In this document: positions 1-7,095 of the stretch, piece after piece | Position numbering within the stretch: the stretch's first letter is position 1 | Layout: every line of letters begins with the position of its first letter | NCBI GenBank assembly: GCA_031264425.1 | Contig: JAISDY010000090.1 | Span: forward strand, 1 to 12,222 | DNA: 12,222 nucleotides | Reading direction: 5' to 3' | DNA from: Endomicrobium sp. | Lineage (GTDB): Bacteria > Elusimicrobiota > Endomicrobiia > Endomicrobiales > Endomicrobiaceae | Translations under genes and position numbers: made by a program | Notes under the pieces: generated by a model | Seen by the model: only the letters and a program-made list of their open reading frames with translations | What the model was told of the DNA's origin: nothing | Database searches by the model: none

Positions 1-103
1 ATATATCCCATATTTAGACCTCTGAAATTTTTATCTATATTGCAAAGGACATCTACTCCCTTTCCCAATATACGATTCTTTCTTTCCAAAGTCTAATATC
101 TAT
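1..103. other. Left-edge sequence of unclear origin upstream of the autotransporter frame
   Basis: This stretch holds no gene I can name. The frame that continues into the autotransporter is open from position 26 (TGA at 23-25) but has no ATG or GTG, and its 26 codons do not resemble a signal peptide. On the minus strand one frame is open from position 92 to the window edge (TAG at 93-95) and reads like ordinary soluble protein (for example RILGKGVDVL), which might be a fragment of an unrelated gene entering from the left. A tract of about 30 codons open by chance is also quite possible in either direction. Confidence 0.3.
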
Positions 104-2704
104 TTGAACTTTTGCAGTGGTACATTCTTGGTATTTGGACATGACAAATATACGTCTATCCTTTCGGGAAAAAACAGTTCTAGTGTGTCAGGCTCTTTAT
201 TTAAAGTTTGGGGAGATACAACTGCTGTATTTGATTTAACAGATTTGACTGTTCAAGATGCGTATGCTTCGGCTAGTGATTATGGTGATGGATCAGGTAA
301 TGGAGCTGTTTTGAGAATAGTAAACGGGTCCACTGCAAGTATTATAGGTGCTATTATTCAAAATAATAGCGCTCAATATAGCGGCGGAGCAGTGTTCCAA
401 GATAGCGAGGTTCTTACTCTTAGTAATATTTACTTTATAGGAAATTCTGCCGACACAAACGGAGGCGCTGTTAGCCATAACAATGGAAATATGTCTATAT
501 CCATAGCTAATTTTAACAGTAATACTGCGGTTTCAAGTGGCGGAGCCATATATAACAGCTCAGGTTCAATTTCTATAGGCGCCAATGTTTTAGGAGGTGT
601 CGTTTTGTTTTCAAGTAACTCTGCCGGTCTAGCCGGTGGAGCCATATATAACGATGTTGACGGTCAAATAGAATTGGCTTCTGGATTATCCTCGGATATA
701 TTATTCGTAAATAATTCTGTAGGAGGGCAATTAAACGATATTTATAATGAAGGAACTATGCTTATAGATGGGCAAGCAGGGAATGTAAACATAGCCGGGG
801 GAATATCTGGAAATAACAATGCCGCTAATATAATAAAAAGTAATCAGGGAGACTTAACATTAGGCATAAATAGTGATAATTCAAAATATGTCGGCGGTTT
901 TACGCAAACAGACGGCAACACAAATGTTTATGGGAAATTTTTTGGCGGTGTCAGCACAATTACAGGAGGAATTTTAAATTGGTATGCAAATGATCATGTT
1001 GCAAAAAGCTCGTCTTCGGTTCTAAATATTAATAACGCAATATTGCAAATCTCTGGACAAGGATCATTCTTATCTTTAAATAATGATTTAGACAGCATAT
1101 CTTCAAATAGTGTGGTAATAATAGGTGAAGGCGGCGAACTTAATATCAACGCTGATAGTGTTAATTTATATATCAGCGGCGGATCAGATATATGGAAAGG
1201 AGTAGTAACTCTTGATAAAGGCAATTTGGTGTTAGACGGTGTCAAAAACTCAAGCGGAAGTGTGTATAAACAAACAGGAGGTAGTTTGCTCGTAACCAAC
1301 GGATCGGAGTTTCTTATTGACGCTTCATGTTTCATAGGCGGAGGAGATATAACCATAAATAATTTGTCTTCAATAAAACAAAGAGGCGATGCAATAACCG
1401 GGAATAACCTTACAATAGACGGTTATTCTTCAATTGATTCCAAATCTGGAAAGATTCTAAACAATAGATTTTCCGGTGATTTCAATGTTGGGACAGAGGC
1501 GATTTTTTATATAGATATAAATGCTAAAACAAAAGAATCTGACAACTATAATTTTGGCGGTAGAATTAAAAGTATGGATGAAATACCGTTAGGCATAGTT
1601 GAAGTATTTGATTTTAATCTTATAGACGGTTCTCCTGAAGACAGCGAGGTTATAGTGCAAGTTTTTAGTGCGGAAAGCGGAATAGATTCTAACGTTTCTT
1701 TTGTTGTCGGTAAAGATAAAGTAAATACCGCCATTGGCTTATACAATTTTTCATCTTTGGGCGGTGGTAAATACAAACTTGCTCTAAATTTTGATCAAAT
1801 TAATAAACCTGCTTATAGAGATCCGGTTGCTAAACTTGCAATGCTTAATAATCAGCTTATGGCTAACAACACTTTATTTGACCATATATTCTTAGACAGA
1901 AATAAACTTTCGGAAGATGATGGCGGAAAGAATTTATGGTTTAAGACATACGGCGGTTATGAAGATATGGAACTGACTAAAGGCATTGACGTAAAGAGCG
2001 AAATATACGGGTTAATAAGCGGTCTTGATTTATTTGTTTTGGATTTAAATAATGACTGGAAATTTATGCCTACGGTGTATGCGGCATATACCGGAGGAAA
2101 TCAAAAGTATTCAAGCGTTAGTATGAATCAAGCGGGTTTACATGGAGGAGCCATCGGGACGTTTACTAAAAATAAACTCATCGGGTCAGGACTTTTGTAC
2201 GGGGGCGGATATGAAAACAATATGTCTATGGAAGGTAAAAAGGATTCTTTGAGCAACTGGTTTTTCGGCGTTGCGGCGAAATGCGCTTATAATTTTGAAG
2301 TAAACTTTACTCAAAGTATAAATATAACTTTACAGCCGAACTTTTTAACTTCTTTTAATCTTTACGGAGATAGCAAGTGGAACTCGGACTATGGACAGAT
2401 TAACATGAGCTCGGGTTATTTAAAAGGATTAAATGTAGCGCCTGGAATAAATTTTATTTACAATAAGAACAATTGGAACATATATATTAAAACGTCTTAC
2501 ATGTATAATGTAAATAATCATGTTGACACAAAAGCCGGTAACGTTGAACTTTCCGAAGTTTCTACAAAGCCGGGATATTTTGATTACGGTTGCGGTGGCT
2601 TTGTACAAATTGCAGACTCAATGTATGTAAACGCAGGTCTGACTTCAACGACAGGCGCTAAAACCAACACAGGTATAAATTTGGGAGCAAATTTTAAATT
2701 TTAA
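104..2704 (+). CDS. Autotransporter-type outer-membrane protein with Pmp-like repeats, 5' end apparently missing
   Basis: Likely a surface-exposed adhesin-like protein: a beta-helical passenger displayed through a C-terminal beta-barrel. Residues 84-181 carry four units ending GGA[IV], three of them preceded by FxxN (FIGN, FNSN, FSSN), as in chlamydial Pmp and related passengers. Residues about 190-600 are Gly/Asn/Ser/Ile-rich with short beta-strand periodicity typical of a beta-helix. Residues about 607-866 alternate hydrophobic and polar strands (LWFKTYGGYE onward) and end NFKF with terminal Phe, as expected for a Bam-inserted barrel. The only canonical start is TTG at 104. It has no Shine-Dalgarno sequence and no signal peptide follows, and the frame is open only back to 26. 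The first in-frame ATG is near 491, inside the repeats. The gene is therefore probably truncated, frameshifted upstream or a decaying copy. The passenger ligand is unknown. Family call is good; functionality is doubtful. Confidence 0.75.
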   Translation: MNFCSGTFLVFGHDKYTSILSGKNSSSVSGSLFKVWGDTTAVFDLTDLTVQDAYASASDYGDGSGNGAVLRIVNGSTASIIGAIIQNNSAQYSGGAVFQDSEVLTLSNIYFIGNSADTNGGAVSHNNGNMSISIANFNSNTAVSSGGAIYNSSGSISIGANVLGGVVLFSSNSAGLAGGAIYNDVDGQIELASGLSSDILFVNNSVGGQLNDIYNEGTMLIDGQAGNVNIAGGISGNNNAANIIKSNQGDLTLGINSDNSKYVGGFTQTDGNTNVYGKFFGGVSTITGGILNWYANDHVAKSSSSVLNINNAILQISGQGSFLSLNNDLDSISSNSVVIIGEGGELNINADSVNLYISGGSDIWKGVVTLDKGNLVLDGVKNSSGSVYKQTGGSLLVTNGSEFLIDASCFIGGGDITINNLSSIKQRGDAITGNNLTIDGYSSIDSKSGKILNNRFSGDFNVGTEAIFYIDINAKTKESDNYNFGGRIKSMDEIPLGIVEVFDFNLIDGSPEDSEVIVQVFSAESGIDSNVSFVVGKDKVNTAIGLYNFSSLGGGKYKLALNFDQINKPAYRDPVAKLAMLNNQLMANNTLFDHIFLDRNKLSEDDGGKNLWFKTYGGYEDMELTKGIDVKSEIYGLISGLDLFVLDLNNDWKFMPTVYAAYTGGNQKYSSVSMNQAGLHGGAIGTFTKNKLIGSGLLYGGGYENNMSMEGKKDSLSNWFFGVAAKCAYNFEVNFTQSINITLQPNFLTSFNLYGDSKWNSDYGQINMSSGYLKGLNVAPGINFIYNKNNWNIYIKTSYMYNVNNHVDTKAGNVELSEVSTKPGYFDYGCGGFVQIADSMYVNAGLTSTTGAKTNTGINLGANFKF
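353..646 (+). repeat. Four Pmp-like GGA[IV]/FxxN protein repeats
   Basis: Four degenerate units are encoded in tandem: NNSAQYSGGAV, FIGNSADTNGGAV, FNSNTAVSSGGAI and FSSNSAGLAGGAI. The spacing is uneven, about 26-32 residues. The DNA itself is diverged, so this is a protein-level repeat and not a recent tandem duplication. In chlamydial Pmps the same two motifs mark rungs of a beta-helical passenger. Confidence 0.7.
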
Positions 2705-2737
2705 CTATTTTTTTAATAACAAAGGCGAATTTATAAA

Positions 2738-2765
2738 TTGACATAAAAAAGTATCTTTTTATAGA
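2738..2765 (+). promoter_or_regulatory. Sigma70-type promoter for the LPS operon
   Basis: A perfect -35 TTGACA (2738-2743) is followed after 16 bp by TATAGA (2760-2765), in the only sizeable gap before hldD. Transcription would start near 2772, giving a leader of about 33 bases. The spacer contains a small inverted repeat, AAAAAG-TAT-CTTTTT, and a 12-bp palindrome AATTTATAAATT (2728-2739) overlaps the -35. Either could be an operator, but both are simple AT-rich sequences. A second -10-like TATACT (2767-2772) has no well-spaced -35. Confidence 0.6.
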
Positions 2766-2804
2766 ATATACTCTCGTAGTCTGTCTAAAACGCAAGAGGG
2801 TATA

Positions 2805-3770
2805 ATGATAATCTTAACCGGCGGAGCAGGATTTATCGGCAGCTGTTTTCTTTGGAAATTAAATCAGGAAGGAATAAAGGACGTTTTGGTTGTAGATCAC
2901 TTGGACAAAGACGAGAAATGGAAGAATTTAGTAGGTAAAAGTTATTACGATTATATACAAAAAAATGATTTTTTTAACGCTGTAATTAGCAGACAAGTCC
3001 CAAAACCTCGGGTAATAGTACATCTTGGGGCATGCAGCTCCACAACCTTAACCGACGCAAACTACTACATAAAAAATAATTACGAATATTCTAAAGTTTT
3101 AGCTTTGTGGGCTTTTGAGCTGGGCATACCGTTTATTTATGCGTCATCCGCCGCTACTTACGGCAACGGCGAGCTGGGTTATGACGACGATTTGTCAAAA
3201 ATAAAAGATCTGTCGCCTCTTAATATGTACGGATACTCAAAGCATATGTTTGATTTGTGGCTCTTAAGCAATAATAACTATATAAATAAGACTGCCGGGA
3301 TAAAATTCTTTAATGTTTTTGGTCCTAACGAGTATCACAAGGGCGACATGAGAAGCGTAATATGTAAAAATTACGATGAAGTGTCTCAAAACGGACTGAT
3401 AAAATTGTTTAAGTCCTACAATGAGAACTATCCTGATGGTGGACAACGTAGGGATTTTGTCTATATAAAAGACGTTGTGGATGCAATGTACTTTTTATTT
3501 CAAAATCCTTCAAAGACCGGCATATTTAATTTAGGCACGGGAAAGTCAAGAACATGGAGCGATGTTGCAAAATCAATGTTTGCGGCAGTTGGTAAAAAAG
3601 AAAATATTGAGTATATAGACATGCCGGATTATTTAAAGGCTAAGTATCAATATTTTACCGAAGCAAAAATGGATAATTTGAGAAAAGCCGGATACGACAA
3701 ACCTTTCATGGAGCTGGAAGATTCTGTTAAAGATTACTGTTCTTATCTAAAAAATAAATCTTATTTGTAA
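2805..3770 (+). CDS. hldD: ADP-L-glycero-D-manno-heptose 6-epimerase
   Basis: Converts ADP-D-glycero-beta-D-manno-heptose to the L-glycero form, the last step in making the heptose donor for inner-core LPS; cytoplasmic. The protein is 321 aa, close to the usual 310-330 of HldD/RfaD. It is an extended SDR enzyme: the NAD(P)-binding motif GGAGFIG is at residues 6-12, the ASSAATYG segment at 113-120 supplies the active-site Ser/Thr region, and the catalytic YGYSK (Y142, K146) follows. KFFNVFGPNEYHKG and GGQRRDFVYIKDV are typical of the family. AGAGGG lies 4 bases before the ATG. It is the first gene of the LPS operon, 33 bp ahead of the heptose kinase gene, which fits the pathway. Other NDP-sugar epimerases are the main alternative, but the whole-length motif pattern favours HldD (also called rfaD/gmhD). 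Confidence 0.95.
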   Translation: MIILTGGAGFIGSCFLWKLNQEGIKDVLVVDHLDKDEKWKNLVGKSYYDYIQKNDFFNAVISRQVPKPRVIVHLGACSSTTLTDANYYIKNNYEYSKVLALWAFELGIPFIYASSAATYGNGELGYDDDLSKIKDLSPLNMYGYSKHMFDLWLLSNNNYINKTAGIKFFNVFGPNEYHKGDMRSVICKNYDEVSQNGLIKLFKSYNENYPDGGQRRDFVYIKDVVDAMYFLFQNPSKTGIFNLGTGKSRTWSDVAKSMFAAVGKKENIEYIDMPDYLKAKYQYFTEAKMDNLRKAGYDKPFMELEDSVKDYCSYLKNKSYL

Positions 3771-3803
3771 AACGTTGACAACTTTATTAACTCGGAGCAA
3801 GAG

Positions 3804-4787
3804 ATGGAATTATTAAAATTGATTTCTTTATTTAAAAAACAAACGGTTTTGGTTGTCGGCGATACTATGGTAGATAAATTTATATGGGGAAAGGTTGTAA
3901 GGATTTCCCCTGAGGCTCCGGTTCCGGTTGTTGAGGTTACAAAAGAGACCGAAGTTCTCGGCGGCGCTGCAAACGTAGCGAACAACATAACGGCGTTAGG
4001 CGGCAAAGCGTTTATAGTCAGTGCGATTGGCGAGGATATTACAGGGAAAACTTTAATAGAAAAGCTTTCGGAAAAAAATATAAATTATGATTATTTAGTT
4101 TATAGTTCTCATCGTCCGACGATTATAAAAACAAGAATTATTGCCGCAAGTCAGCAAGTAGTTAGGGTGGATAAAGAGGTAAAGGGCACTTTTGAGCGAT
4201 CTACCGAACTGAAAATTATAAAAAACATAGAAAAGGCTATTGCGAAAGCAAACGCGGTGATAATTTCCGATTACGGCAAAGGAGTGGTAAGTCCGACTGT
4301 TCTTAAGAAAACAATTGCTCTTGCAAGAAAATACAAAATTCCTGTCACAGTGGACCCTAAAATAGATCACTTCAAAAAATACAAAAAAATTACAACAATG
4401 ACTCCCAATGAAGAAGAAGCGATAGAAGGTATGGGGTTAAAAAATATAAAAACTGATGAAGATATAGCTGTTTTAGGCAAGAAAATTTTGAAGACTTTAG
4501 GGTCAGATTCAGTCGTTATCACACGCGGCGAAAAAGGAATGACCCTTATAGAGCCCAATAATAAAATTACGAATATTCCCACAAGGGCAAAAGAAGTTTA
4601 TGACGTTACGGGAGCCGGAGATACGGTTATTTCCACTATGACGTTGGCTTTGGCTGCTAAAGCGGACTTGCTAAGCGCGGCTGAAATTGCAAATTTCGCC
4701 GCAGGAATAGTGGTCGGCAAACTCGGTACAGCAACCACAAATCCTCAAGAGCTTGAAGAAGTTGTTAAGGATTTTTATAACAAATGA
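3804..4787 (+). CDS. rfaE1: D-glycero-beta-D-manno-heptose-7-phosphate kinase (stand-alone RfaE1)
   Basis: Phosphorylates D-glycero-D-manno-heptose 7-phosphate at C1 using ATP, an early step to ADP-heptose. At 327 aa it matches only the N-terminal PfkB/ribokinase-like half of the bifunctional enterobacterial HldE. The C-terminal nucleotidyltransferase half is absent, so a separate rfaE2/hldC gene is expected elsewhere. Visible motifs are VVGDTMVDKFIWG (17-29), the family-typical ISPEAPVPVVEV (34-45), the glycine-rich GGAANVANN (53-61), TPNEEE (200-205) and the PfkB signature DVTGAGDT (267-274) with catalytic Asp273. GGAG precedes the ATG by 6 bases. Its stop overlaps the kdsB start by ATGA, implying translational coupling. 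Other PfkB kinases are possible in principle, but the ISPEAPVPVV motif and position after hldD make this assignment strong. Confidence 0.93.
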   Translation: MELLKLISLFKKQTVLVVGDTMVDKFIWGKVVRISPEAPVPVVEVTKETEVLGGAANVANNITALGGKAFIVSAIGEDITGKTLIEKLSEKNINYDYLVYSSHRPTIIKTRIIAASQQVVRVDKEVKGTFERSTELKIIKNIEKAIAKANAVIISDYGKGVVSPTVLKKTIALARKYKIPVTVDPKIDHFKKYKKITTMTPNEEEAIEGMGLKNIKTDEDIAVLGKKILKTLGSDSVVITRGEKGMTLIEPNNKITNIPTRAKEVYDVTGAGDTVISTMTLALAAKADLLSAAEIANFAAGIVVGKLGTATTNPQELEEVVKDFYNK

Positions 4788-5509
4788 AAACAGCGGTAAT
4801 TATTCCTTCAAGATATGGATCAAGGAGGTTTCTAGGAAAGCCACTAGCTTTAATAAAAGGGAAGCCTCTTATTGAGTATACTATTGAGCAAGTAAAAAAA
4901 TGTAAAAAAGTTGATTATATTGCAGTTGCCACGGATGATAAAAGAATTTACGATTTTGTAAAAAGTCTTGATATAGACGTTTTCATGACTCCTAAAACTT
5001 GCAAAAGCGGTACGGATAGAATTGCTTTTGTTGCGTCAAAGTTTTTAAAAAGTTTTGGAATTTTTATTAATGTTCAAGGTGATGAACCTTTAATAGATCC
5101 AATGCTTATAGACGAGATTATAAAGTCAATTAAAAAAGATAAAACCGTTGAGTATATAACCGCGGCTTTTCCAATAAAAGATGTTGATTCAGTAAATAAT
5201 CCTAATGTTGTAAAAGTTATTTTTGACAAGGATATGTATGCTTTGTATTTTTCAAGATTTGCGATTCCGTTTAATAGAGACGGTTTGAAGATAAAATACT
5301 ACAAGCACATGGGGATATACGGATACAAAAGAAAGTTCTTGCTAAATTTCTCTAAGACTAAAAGCTCTCTTTTAGAAAAAGCCGAAAACCTTGAGCAGTT
5401 GAGGGCTCTTGAAAATGGTAAAAAAATTAAAATTGTAGTGTCCAAAAAAGATTCTGTGGGAGTGGACACTCCAAAAGATATTGCGAAAGTTGAAAAATAT
5501 TTGCAGTAA
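4784..5509 (+). CDS. kdsB: 3-deoxy-manno-octulosonate (CMP-Kdo) cytidylyltransferase
   Basis: Activates Kdo with CTP to CMP-Kdo, the donor used to attach Kdo to lipid A; cytoplasmic. It is 241 aa, the normal KdsB size (about 240-255). The nucleotide-binding N-terminus IIPSRYGSRRFLGKPL (6-21) matches the family's IPARYxSTRLPGKPL, including Arg10 and Lys19. VATDDKRI (48-55), SGTDRI (75-80) and VQGDEP (97-102, metal-binding Asp100) follow. Leu17 replaces the proline usually found before GKP, a mild oddity. The ATG overlaps the rfaE1 stop by four bases and has only a weak Shine-Dalgarno sequence, so translation is likely coupled. Confidence 0.94.
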   Translation: MKTAVIIPSRYGSRRFLGKPLALIKGKPLIEYTIEQVKKCKKVDYIAVATDDKRIYDFVKSLDIDVFMTPKTCKSGTDRIAFVASKFLKSFGIFINVQGDEPLIDPMLIDEIIKSIKKDKTVEYITAAFPIKDVDSVNNPNVVKVIFDKDMYALYFSRFAIPFNRDGLKIKYYKHMGIYGYKRKFLLNFSKTKSSLLEKAENLEQLRALENGKKIKIVVSKKDSVGVDTPKDIAKVEKYLQ

Positions 5510-5512
5510 GGA
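5508..5512 (+). promoter_or_regulatory. Ribosome binding site deciding the kdsA start
   Basis: AAGGA, overlapping the kdsB stop codon, lies 7 bases before the ATG at 5520. It supports that ATG over an upstream in-frame TTG at 5481, and over the out-of-frame ATG at 5516, which is too close and does not encode KdsA. Confidence 0.7.
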
Positions 5513-5519
5513 AAAATGT

Positions 5520-6344
5520 ATGCGTATAAAACGAGTAAAAATAGGCAAAAATGTTACTTTAGCAAATAATAAGCCTTTTACCGTAATAGCAGGACCTTGC
5601 GTTATTGAAAGTGAAAAACACGCTTTAACTTTAGCGGAAAGTTTAAAAAAGATAACTTCGGAATTAAAAATTTCTTTTATTTTTAAAGCTTCTTACGACA
5701 AAGCTAATCGTTCTTCCTTTAGTTCTTTTAGAGGTCCGGGCGTAGAAGAAGGTTTAAAGATTTTAGGTAGGATAAGAGAAGAGTTAAAAGTGCCCGTAAT
5801 TACCGACGTTCATAATGAAAGCCAAGCGCCTATAGCCGCAAAAGTTGTGGATTTTTTGCAGATTCCCGCATTTTTGTCCCGTCAGACGGATTTAATAAAA
5901 GCATGCGCGCTCACTGGAAAGCCTCTCAATATAAAAAAGGGACAATTTTTAGCTCCTGAAGATATGACTAATGTTATTAAAAAAGCTGAAAGTTTTGGCA
6001 ATAATAGCCTGACTTTGACGGAACGAGGCGCTTCGTTTGGTTATCACAACTTAGTGGTTGATTTTAGAGGTTTGGAAATAATGAAAAAAACCGGATACCC
6101 CGTTGTTTTTGATGCCACTCACAGCGTTCAGCTTCCCGGAGGACGGGGAATTTGCAGCGGTGGCAATAGAGAATTTGTTTTTCCTCTTGCAAAAGCGGCT
6201 GCGGCAGTTGGTGTTGCCGCGTTGTTTTTAGAAGTTCACGATAATCCCGATAAAGCTCTTTCTGATGGGGCAAATAGCTTGGAATTAAAAAACTTTAAGC
6301 AGTTTCTAAAGCATATCAAAGCTATAGACAAGGCGGTAAAATGA
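5520..6344 (+). CDS. kdsA: 3-deoxy-8-phosphooctulonate (Kdo-8-P) synthase, metal-dependent type
   Basis: Condenses phosphoenolpyruvate with arabinose 5-phosphate to Kdo 8-phosphate; cytoplasmic TIM-barrel enzyme. With the ATG at 5520 the protein is 274 aa, normal for KdsA. Family motifs are IAGPCVIESE (24-33), FKASYDKANRSS (55-66), RGPGVEEGLKIL (71-82), ITDVHNESQA (94-103), LQIPAFLSRQTDL (113-125), TERGASFGYHNLVVD (167-181) and DATHSVQLPGG (198-208). The N-terminal metal-type Cys27 replaces the Asn of the E. coli enzyme. With His201, Glu238 and Asp249 it reproduces the four metal ligands known from the Aquifex aeolicus enzyme at a constant offset of 16 residues. The upstream TTG start at 5481 is rejected because AAGGA is well placed for 5520. 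The gene overlaps the next by ATGA. Confidence 0.95.
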   Translation: MRIKRVKIGKNVTLANNKPFTVIAGPCVIESEKHALTLAESLKKITSELKISFIFKASYDKANRSSFSSFRGPGVEEGLKILGRIREELKVPVITDVHNESQAPIAAKVVDFLQIPAFLSRQTDLIKACALTGKPLNIKKGQFLAPEDMTNVIKKAESFGNNSLTLTERGASFGYHNLVVDFRGLEIMKKTGYPVVFDATHSVQLPGGRGICSGGNREFVFPLAKAAAAVGVAALFLEVHDNPDKALSDGANSLELKNFKQFLKHIKAIDKAVK

Positions 6345-6559
6345 AACATGAAAGCTCGGTTGAAGTTAAAAGAGAGAAAGACGTTTTATGGAAACCTTCT
6401 TATGAGTGGTATTTAAAAACTTTTGCGATTGTTCTTGGATCTTTAACAGTTCTTTTTTTTACCTTAAATATAGTTTTAAAGCCTTATATGAGACAAATAA
6501 ACCCCGAAATTACTCCGTGGCTTAACGTCGGAAACTCAAGCAAGGTTGCGACGGAATAA
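6341..6559 (+). CDS. Unrecognised 72-aa single-pass membrane protein between kdsA and kdsC
   Basis: I do not recognise this protein. It has a charged N-terminal segment (residues 1-20, rich in K and E), one clear hydrophobic helix at about residues 27-47 (TFAIVLGSLTVLFFTLNIVL) and a 25-residue tail after KPYMRQ. The aromatic/basic flanks WKPSYEWYLK and KPYMR sit at the membrane edges. The likely topology is N-terminus in the cytoplasm and tail in the periplasm, but charges are mixed and this is tentative. Translation looks genuine: its ATG overlaps the kdsA stop (ATGA), its TAA overlaps the kdsC ATG (TAATG), and the reading frame is intact through a fully coding operon. Position suggests a membrane partner or tether for Kdo or LPS assembly, but no motif supports any specific function. 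Confidence 0.7.
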   Translation: MKHESSVEVKREKDVLWKPSYEWYLKTFAIVLGSLTVLFFTLNIVLKPYMRQINPEITPWLNVGNSSKVATE

Positions 6560-7095
6560 TGGATAATAACGAAATTTTGAAAAAAGCCAGGGATATCAAA
6601 CTTCTTGCCTGCGATGTGGACGGCGTTTTAACGCGCGGCGAGATAATTATTTTTAATAATGGAGAAGAGGTTAAGATATGGAACGTTAAAGACGGTATGG
6701 GATATAATTTATTGTCAAAAACGTCTCCTAGAATCAAAACTGCATGGATTACAGGAAGAGGATCGGTTCAACTTGAAACTCGTGCGGCTGAAATAAAGAT
6801 AGATTATTTGATTCAAAATTGTATGAGCAAAAAAGAAGCTCTTGGGAGAATAGCGGAAAAAGAAAATTTAGACTTGTCGCAAATAGCGTACATAGGCGAC
6901 GATATTGTTGACGTTCCTGTCTTAAAATCCGTAGGTCTTTCGTCGTGTCCCTCTGATGCTTGTGCTGATGCGAAAGAAGCCGCGAGCTTTGTTTCGGCTC
7001 TTAACGGCGGTGATGGAGTGGTTAGAGAGATGATAGAGATTATAATGAAGGCTTTAGGCGAGTGGAAAAAAGTGTTGGAAAGGTACGAATGCTAG
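6559..7095 (+). CDS. kdsC: 3-deoxy-D-manno-octulosonate 8-phosphate phosphatase
   Basis: Hydrolyses Kdo 8-phosphate to Kdo and phosphate, between KdsA and KdsB. It is 178 aa, typical of the capless tetrameric C0-type HAD phosphatases of the KdsC family. HAD motif I is ACDVDGVLT (17-25) with nucleophile Asp19 and acid/base Asp21, followed by WNVKDGMG (41-48). Motif II is WITGR (63-67), motif III Lys falls in the MSKKEAL region (89-95), and motif IV is YIGDDIVDVP (111-120). The ATG overlaps the previous stop by one base. The last seven bases overlap the next gene. NeuA-linked or other KdsC-like phosphatases share the fold, but the adjacent kdsA and kdsB settle the call. Confidence 0.93.
   Translation: MDNNEILKKARDIKLLACDVDGVLTRGEIIIFNNGEEVKIWNVKDGMGYNLLSKTSPRIKTAWITGRGSVQLETRAAEIKIDYLIQNCMSKKEALGRIAEKENLDLSQIAYIGDDIVDVPVLKSVGLSSCPSDACADAKEAASFVSALNGGDGVVREMIEIIMKALGEWKKVLERYEC
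7078..7083 (+). promoter_or_regulatory. Ribosome binding site for the lpxL-type gene
   Basis: GAAAGG ends 5 bases before the ATG at 7089, inside the end of kdsC. It favours that ATG over an in-frame GTG at 7062. Confidence 0.5.

Noticed and set aside
2677..2715. Possible terminator after the autotransporter gene (AAATTT repeats then a T run)
   Set aside because: The stem is six A-T pairs with no GC, and the T run is about 15 bases away; too weak to call.
3775..3803. TTGACA before rfaE1 as an internal promoter
   Set aside because: No acceptable -10 at 16-18 bp spacing; it would fall on the ribosome binding site and start codon.
5481..5519. Upstream TTG extension of kdsA (13 residues)
   Set aside because: No ribosome binding site there, while AAGGA is well spaced for ATG 5520 and the family N-terminus fits the shorter form.
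7062..7088. GTG start extending the LpxL-type protein by 9 residues
   Set aside because: GAAAGG precedes ATG 7089 at proper spacing and the extension adds only residues read through kdsC.
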